Shown here piece by piece: positions 60,601-64,000 of a DNA stretch of 64,000 nucleotides (the first letter of the stretch is position 1; each line of letters starts with the position of its first letter). Made by a program: the position numbers and the translations under genes. The stretch is from NCBI GenBank assembly GCA_903893795.1, contig CAITNO010000068.1, positions 48,413 through 112,412 on the forward strand, given 5' to 3'. The stretch is from Candidatus Hydrogenedentota bacterium (GTDB lineage: Bacteria; Hydrogenedentota; Hydrogenedentia; Hydrogenedentales; CAITNO01). A model generated the notes under the pieces. The model was not told the DNA's origin. It searched no databases and was given only the letters and a program-made list of their open reading frames with translations.

Positions 60601-63600
60601 CAACTGTTGTTGAAATCGAAACTGGTCTTGCCCGTGCCGTTGGTGAGCGGCACGCTGCGGTCTTCCACCAACCGGAAAACCTTGATGTACCACGGTTCGT
60701 TGTGGCTCGAATAGTGCCGCACGTTGTAAATCCAGTCTTCCCGTTCCAGCGCCACGCTGACCTTGTCCAGCGCCGCGGGCGCCTGGTCGGCTGTGATGGC
60801 GGCCACGGAAACCTCCGCCGAGGCCTGTCCGGCCAAGGGGGCCACGGCCAAGCCCAGCGCGATGGGTGCGGGGAACACCACCGCGTCAGTCTTGGCGCGC
60901 ACTTCGCGCCCGCCCAGTTCAAACACCATGCCGCGCACGGAAGCCTGCAGCGGCGTGGTAACCTTGTCGCGGGTCGTGTAGGTGAAGCTGTACTGGGCGT
61001 TGCCGTCCGGGTCGGTCTGCTGCTGGCCCAGTTTTTCCAGGATCGGTTCAAGTTTATCGTCATTGGTGAAGGAGAAGCCCGGCCATTTGTCGGCCTTGAA
61101 TTCGCCGGGACGCAGGATGATGAGCGCCTCGGACTGGCGGTTGGCCGCCGCGCCGCCGTAAAGGTTCTCCGCCCTCACGCCGATGTTCACCGCCTCATCC
61201 GGTTTCCAGAGCGGCTTGTCCACCGTCACGGTGGCCTTCATGCGGTTGGGCACGAATTCCTCCAGGTTAAAGAAGGCCGTGCCGATGGGCTCCTTTGACC
61301 CCGGAACCCGCAGTTCCACGGTGTACTTGCCCGTCTGGTAGGGCTTTTCGGTGACGAGATCAAAGCCGCCTGTGCCCAGTTCGGACAGCGTGGTCGGAAT
61401 GGACTGGAGCAGTCGGTTCTTCGGGTTCTGCACCTGGAAGAGCAGCGGCACATTGGCCGCCGCGTCGGTGATGTGCGTGCGCACGATCCACCGCGCATGG
61501 ACCGTCTCGCCCGGACGGTACAGGTTTCGGTCGAGATACACGTAGGCGTCATACCCGTCCTTCTCGAAGGTGGGCATGCTTTCCTTGAAGGGTGTATTGT
61601 CCTCCTCGCGCTCCTTCAACTGCAGGAAGGTTGCATCAGTCGGCGTTTCCGCGACGACGACGGTGGGCTTGCCCAGTCGCGTCTCCAGGCCGGAAAAGTG
61701 GACCGTGCCCGACGCATCCGTGTCGGCCGCGCTGACCACCTGGGACTTGTTTGAATAGACCGTAATCTTGGCCCCGGCCAGCGGTTCGAGCGTGTAGAGG
61801 TTGTGGGCGAAGACAATCAGTTCGTCGTCCTTAAAGTGGGACACCAGGCCGATATCCGTCCACAGCAGGATCTTGGTGTCGTACTCGCGGCCCTTGGACT
61901 CGGAATGCAGCGTGAACACGCCGCGCTTGTCCGAGGGCATCAGTTCATCCACATTCATCGCCACCGTGGTCAGCGTGTCTGGCTTGTCCGGGAAGATCAG
62001 GTCCTTCTTCGCCAGGGGTTCAGTATACTGCTCGTCGAAGTACCCGTAAGTCTTGCCGTCCTCCATTTCGTTCACGGCGCGCGCGATGTTGGACGGGAAC
62101 AATCGCGACAGCCGGATGCTGGCCTGGGTGATGTTGCGCGCCGCCATGGGCATGGGGCCGAGGTCCTTGCGCGCGATGTAGAAGCGGTTCGCCGGAAGGT
62201 TGAGGCCGACGGCGACAATCTTGGGCGCCGGCTCGGTGTTCAGGGCAAAGCCGCCCTGGATGTTCAGTTTTCCGTCCACGCTTTGGAGCGTGTCGGCGAT
62301 GCTGATCTGGTACTGCTGGCCCGTTTTCCAGCTACCCGTGAGGGCGATGGATTCGCCTTTGCTCTTCACCGCCAGGTCCGCCACTTCCGGCTTGACCGTC
62401 AGTGCCTTCTTCAGCGCGTCCGGGTCGACCGGCGCGTTGAAATTCATTGCGTAGCGCAACCCTTCCAGACCGGCCTTGTCCCAGTACTGCCAGGTCGTGT
62501 GCAGCATCTTGTCCTCGGCCTGTGCGTTGTCCGGAGTGCCTTCGGGCGGGCCGGTGCTGGGTTCCACGCTTTGGTGCAGCGGCTCAAGGAGATAGCCGTC
62601 CTTCACGAAGAACGGCGCCGACACCTCCACCGTCAGTGCCTTCGCGTCCCCCACCGCACCCGCATCCAGCACGACGCCGAAGGCGGTGTTCCATTCGGCA
62701 TCGGTGGTTTCACTGGGGACCGTGAATTTAACGGGATTCTTGTTGTCCGCCCGGGCCACTTTCAACTGCTTCACAAAGTCCGCCGTCTTGACGCTGCTCG
62801 AGAGTGTCACCTTGAGAGCATCTCGCGTTTCTTCGGTGGATTTGGTCCATTCGGCCTTTTGGAGCGTGATGGGCTTTCCCTGCGGCAGCGACACCTTCAG
62901 CGCGGGCGCGAGCCAGGCGTCGAGCGGTCCGGCCGATTCGGCCGTGCGTGTGAAGGTCAAGGTCGCCGGAAATCCGGTGACGGCACCGGCCACCTCCACC
63001 GAGAATTTGGCGGAGTCGGGGCCTTCAGGCTTGAAATCCGCCGAGAGCGGCGTGCCCTTGGCGTCGTTCGCCGTCCGCGTGTAGAACTTCTCCAGCAAGG
63101 ATGTCGGGAAGGGTCCCGTCAGGCTTGCGGACAGCTTGTTGTCCACCAGTGTGCAGGAAGTGACGGCCAGCGCCCCCTCCTTGCCCGTGGGCACCAGGAT
63201 GGGTTCGGTTGCCGGGTTAATCAGCTTTCCCGAAGCCGACTTGAGCGCCGGGTCAATGGTAATGCTGATGAAACTATAGGGGACATCCTTCAGTTCTTCG
63301 GTCAGGTACAGCGCAATGTGCTTGTCTTTGACCGTATAGCTGAACTTGACCTCTTTGGGCTCCACCAGGACGGGCGGCTTTTCGTTGCCGTCCTTGTCCT
63401 GCGGGCATACTGCGTCTTCGCTCAGGTACAGAATGGCCAGGTGGTCGATGCTCGTGCCCGTCAATGGGTAAACACCCACAACCTCCAGAGATTCGTTCTT
63501 CTGCGCCGTGGGTGGCGCCGCCACCTTCTCCGTCTCCCCAATGGCGGGAAGCGTCGCGGACGGTTCCGCAGACGGGGTTTCTTTCGCCGCCTGTGGCGCT

Positions 63601-63722
63601 GTGGGCGGCGGGCCGACCTTGGGTGGGGTGCTGGGTGCGGGTGCACAGCCCAAATGGACAACGCCCAAAACAAGTACGGATAGAACAGCCACGCCAAGGA
63701 AACTCAGCCGCAGAATGCGCAT
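57675..63722 (-). CDS. Alpha-2-macroglobulin-like lipoprotein with thioester (upstream copy)
   Basis: The product has 2015 residues. The ATG at 63722 has GGGGAG 7 bases upstream; earlier in-frame starts lack a ribosome site. The lipobox VHLGC is followed by a Pro/Ala/Thr-rich linker. MG domains, the bait region, the signature YVYLDRNLYRPGETVHARW and the thioester GCVEQ with Cys1503 are all present. Near the C-terminus it carries an acidic Asn/Glu/Asp/Gly-rich insert of about 45 residues that the other copy has in shorter, more basic form. It is a tandem paralogue of the gene at 51615, 141 bases apart, and likely the first gene of the operon with pbpC. Confidence 0.94.
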   Translation of the reverse strand: MRILRLSFLGVAVLSVLVLGVVHLGCAPAPSTPPKVGPPPTAPQAAKETPSAEPSATLPAIGETEKVAAPPTAQKNESLEVVGVYPLTGTSIDHLAILYLSEDAVCPQDKDGNEKPPVLVEPKEVKFSYTVKDKHIALYLTEELKDVPYSFISITIDPALKSASGKLINPATEPILVPTGKEGALAVTSCTLVDNKLSASLTGPFPTSLLEKFYTRTANDAKGTPLSADFKPEGPDSAKFSVEVAGAVTGFPATLTFTRTAESAGPLDAWLAPALKVSLPQGKPITLQKAEWTKSTEETRDALKVTLSSSVKTADFVKQLKVARADNKNPVKFTVPSETTDAEWNTAFGVVLDAGAVGDAKALTVEVSAPFFVKDGYLLEPLHQSVEPSTGPPEGTPDNAQAEDKMLHTTWQYWDKAGLEGLRYAMNFNAPVDPDALKKALTVKPEVADLAVKSKGESIALTGSWKTGQQYQISIADTLQSVDGKLNIQGGFALNTEPAPKIVAVGLNLPANRFYIARKDLGPMPMAARNITQASIRLSRLFPSNIARAVNEMEDGKTYGYFDEQYTEPLAKKDLIFPDKPDTLTTVAMNVDELMPSDKRGVFTLHSESKGREYDTKILLWTDIGLVSHFKDDELIVFAHNLYTLEPLAGAKITVYSNKSQVVSAADTDASGTVHFSGLETRLGKPTVVVAETPTDATFLQLKEREEDNTPFKESMPTFEKDGYDAYVYLDRNLYRPGETVHARWIVRTHITDAAANVPLLFQVQNPKNRLLQSIPTTLSELGTGGFDLVTEKPYQTGKYTVELRVPGSKEPIGTAFFNLEEFVPNRMKATVTVDKPLWKPDEAVNIGVRAENLYGGAAANRQSEALIILRPGEFKADKWPGFSFTNDDKLEPILEKLGQQQTDPDGNAQYSFTYTTRDKVTTPLQASVRGMVFELGGREVRAKTDAVVFPAPIALGLAVAPLAGQASAEVSVAAITADQAPAALDKVSVALEREDWIYNVRHYSSHNEPWYIKVFRLVEDRSVPLTNGTGKTSFDFNNSWGRYRIRVHSDSTPLFSSTILNSRWNRIETDHVVSKPELIDLRLNKDLFEVGDNCELHIRSPFDGTAFIAVQGDSFKQTFVQPVVQGEGMVSFPVTDQHYPNVWLEVTVVRKVDKEKTQAYPFSSFAMINLPVNDGRRHITVSYPGLPTEVRPAQKVDFVIETKDNAGNPVAAEVTLAAVDEGIHSILDYTNPDPYTWFQRSRQVDMRRAHYYDKVAYDFDPAAIGGDAMEKRLGGAPQIGDNWIKPVALWSGAVSTDASGKATVSFDVPEFNGQLRLVAVAVDKSATGTTAANMYVRRPYIMQTSMPRFALYGDQFGCGVTVINTTAEARRAVVRWRTEGTLAGKGEKKTDLAPGKDVFFQADFTTNAIGQGKILWETDILNAGDDTVIEHLTQDAPLPVRPPAAWRTDHALTAVNPGETKTYQNTAFIDDASVVLNLTATANPLYRLQRSLNFLLHYPYGCVEQTTSSVMPLYLIQKSPEMLLGLKDLPDNVDPAKMVGGYIQAGVSRLFSMQTASGGLSYWPGGTDAYPYGSVYAAHFLTLVFKDNAGAVPEKPFRSLQEYLRKVMKGTHENDNANLYTRAYACYVLCLDGQLDAIQYIPRFDTVTLPEPARWLLAAALAKNTADPARVKRYLETSPSKPYEEKEYAQTLNSEVRNTAVRLLAGTQMNLPATKLQPLVNKLAGWLDKHSYYGMTTHDAAFVFAALGGYVAKVQSGSSKASALVTGPEGEKSITAFEVYQGHAKGTAKLFQVQNTGTVPIIVNFISEGVPLQPRTEPLSEGGLNVERAFVTDHGTPVEDDTPFAHGGMYLVDLTLTLEADKENIIVSDLLPAGLEVANPRLDADAVAALGLGTAESSEDAAKENADDNKENAGNSEGDAESGDENEGDGGNAAAETPAEDSTQKNAGVTPTFLEVRDDRLVLAFDKLEAGEHHFYYAVRAVSPGTFRQPAAVSECMYDPTVRAATVDTTVKVE

Positions 63723-64000
63723 GAAACTACTCCCCATGGGGTCAAGGATTGAAGGTTCTGATATGCCCTCAAACAAACGCCAAACGAGCAAACAAACCGC
63801 AACATTTCCGCCGTCCGTTCATCCGCTGGTCAGGTTGAATAATAGCATATACCAGCAGAACATACGGGAGAACAGTAAAATTCACGGAAGACGATGAACG
63901 GGGAAGAATGACTTTTCCCCATTCTCTGCCTTATCAGTGCTGCGATGCCTCAAACCGGCCGAAAGTTGCTGTGATTTCAGGCAGTGTGGGGCAGACATTC
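63723..64000. other. Region upstream of the macroglobulin operon
   Basis: These 278 bases hold the leader of the macroglobulin operon. The part at 63830-63880 is AT-rich and is the likely promoter site, but I see no convincing -35/-10 pair. GGGGAA (63900-63905) can pair with TTCCCC (63915-63920), a possible terminator of whatever lies beyond the window. I see no gene that I can support. Confidence 0.4.

Noticed and set aside
63934..63999. Possible C-terminal end of another minus-strand gene entering from the right edge.
   Set aside because: Only 21 codons are visible before a stop, two frames are open equally well, and nothing recognisable is encoded.

Overview
The window is GC-rich, densely coding bacterial DNA, with long antisense open frames that are only third-position GC shadows of real genes. 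I saw no rRNA, tRNA, CRISPR array, integrase or full insertion sequence. The content points to an uncultured, saccharolytic, Gram-negative-type bacterium of the Planctomycetes-Lentisphaerae-Hydrogenedentes kind: secreted glycosidases, a Tat sulfatase, malectin and NPCBM domains, a DUF1559-like prepilin, dockerin, cohesin-like and PASTA proteins, EGEGEG linkers, large alpha-2-macroglobulin lipoproteins with PBP1C, and several families of intergenic palindromes. Candidatus Hydrogenedentes is my best guess; this is inference, with no marker gene to prove it.

Layout. (1) 1-17313 is a glycan-use region: a truncated secreted protein, a malectin-domain glycosidase-like protein, an esterase plus a secreted ADP-ribosylglycohydrolase-like protein, a stand-alone Lrp/AsnC sensor domain, a GH27 alpha-galactosidase, a sulfatase with a GH39/GH5-like lipoprotein, a beta-helix protein, a VapBC toxin-antitoxin pair, and an operon of RhaT-like carrier, MFS sugar carrier and SGNH hydrolase. 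(2) 17546-23850 is a type II secretion/type IV pilus-like operon (two GspF, GspE, four prepilin-like proteins) with a good promoter and a terminator. One pseudopilin has its leader stretched to 90 residues by inserted repeat DNA. (3) 23944-29422 on the minus strand holds an ABC-2 transporter, a repeat-rich membrane-anchored protein and an APC permease.

(4) 29527-37330 is the most striking part: two dockerin-bearing secreted proteins followed by four tandem paralogues carrying one cohesin-like domain each, with eleven PASTA repeats and C-terminal membrane or sorting tails. No dockerin-bearing enzyme is present, so this looks like a self-contained, non-cellulosomal surface assembly. (5) 37350-38961 holds a MauE/thioredoxin-like fusion and a small membrane protein. 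(6) 39143-49251 is a co-directional series: DUF4097-like protein, ECF sigma factor, small membrane protein (possible anti-sigma), a single-pass protein with about nine CarboxypepD_reg-like repeats, two ABC-2 transporter pairs and an unknown anchored protein. (7) 49300-63722 on the minus strand is PBP1C plus two tandem thioester-containing alpha-2-macroglobulin lipoproteins, a presumed envelope-defence and repair module.

In glycan use, the enzymes would strip sulfate, galactose and acyl groups from host or algal type glycans outside the cytoplasm, and the RhaT/MFS carriers would import the released sugars. The type II-like system could deliver some of these proteins, but its secretin is not in the window.
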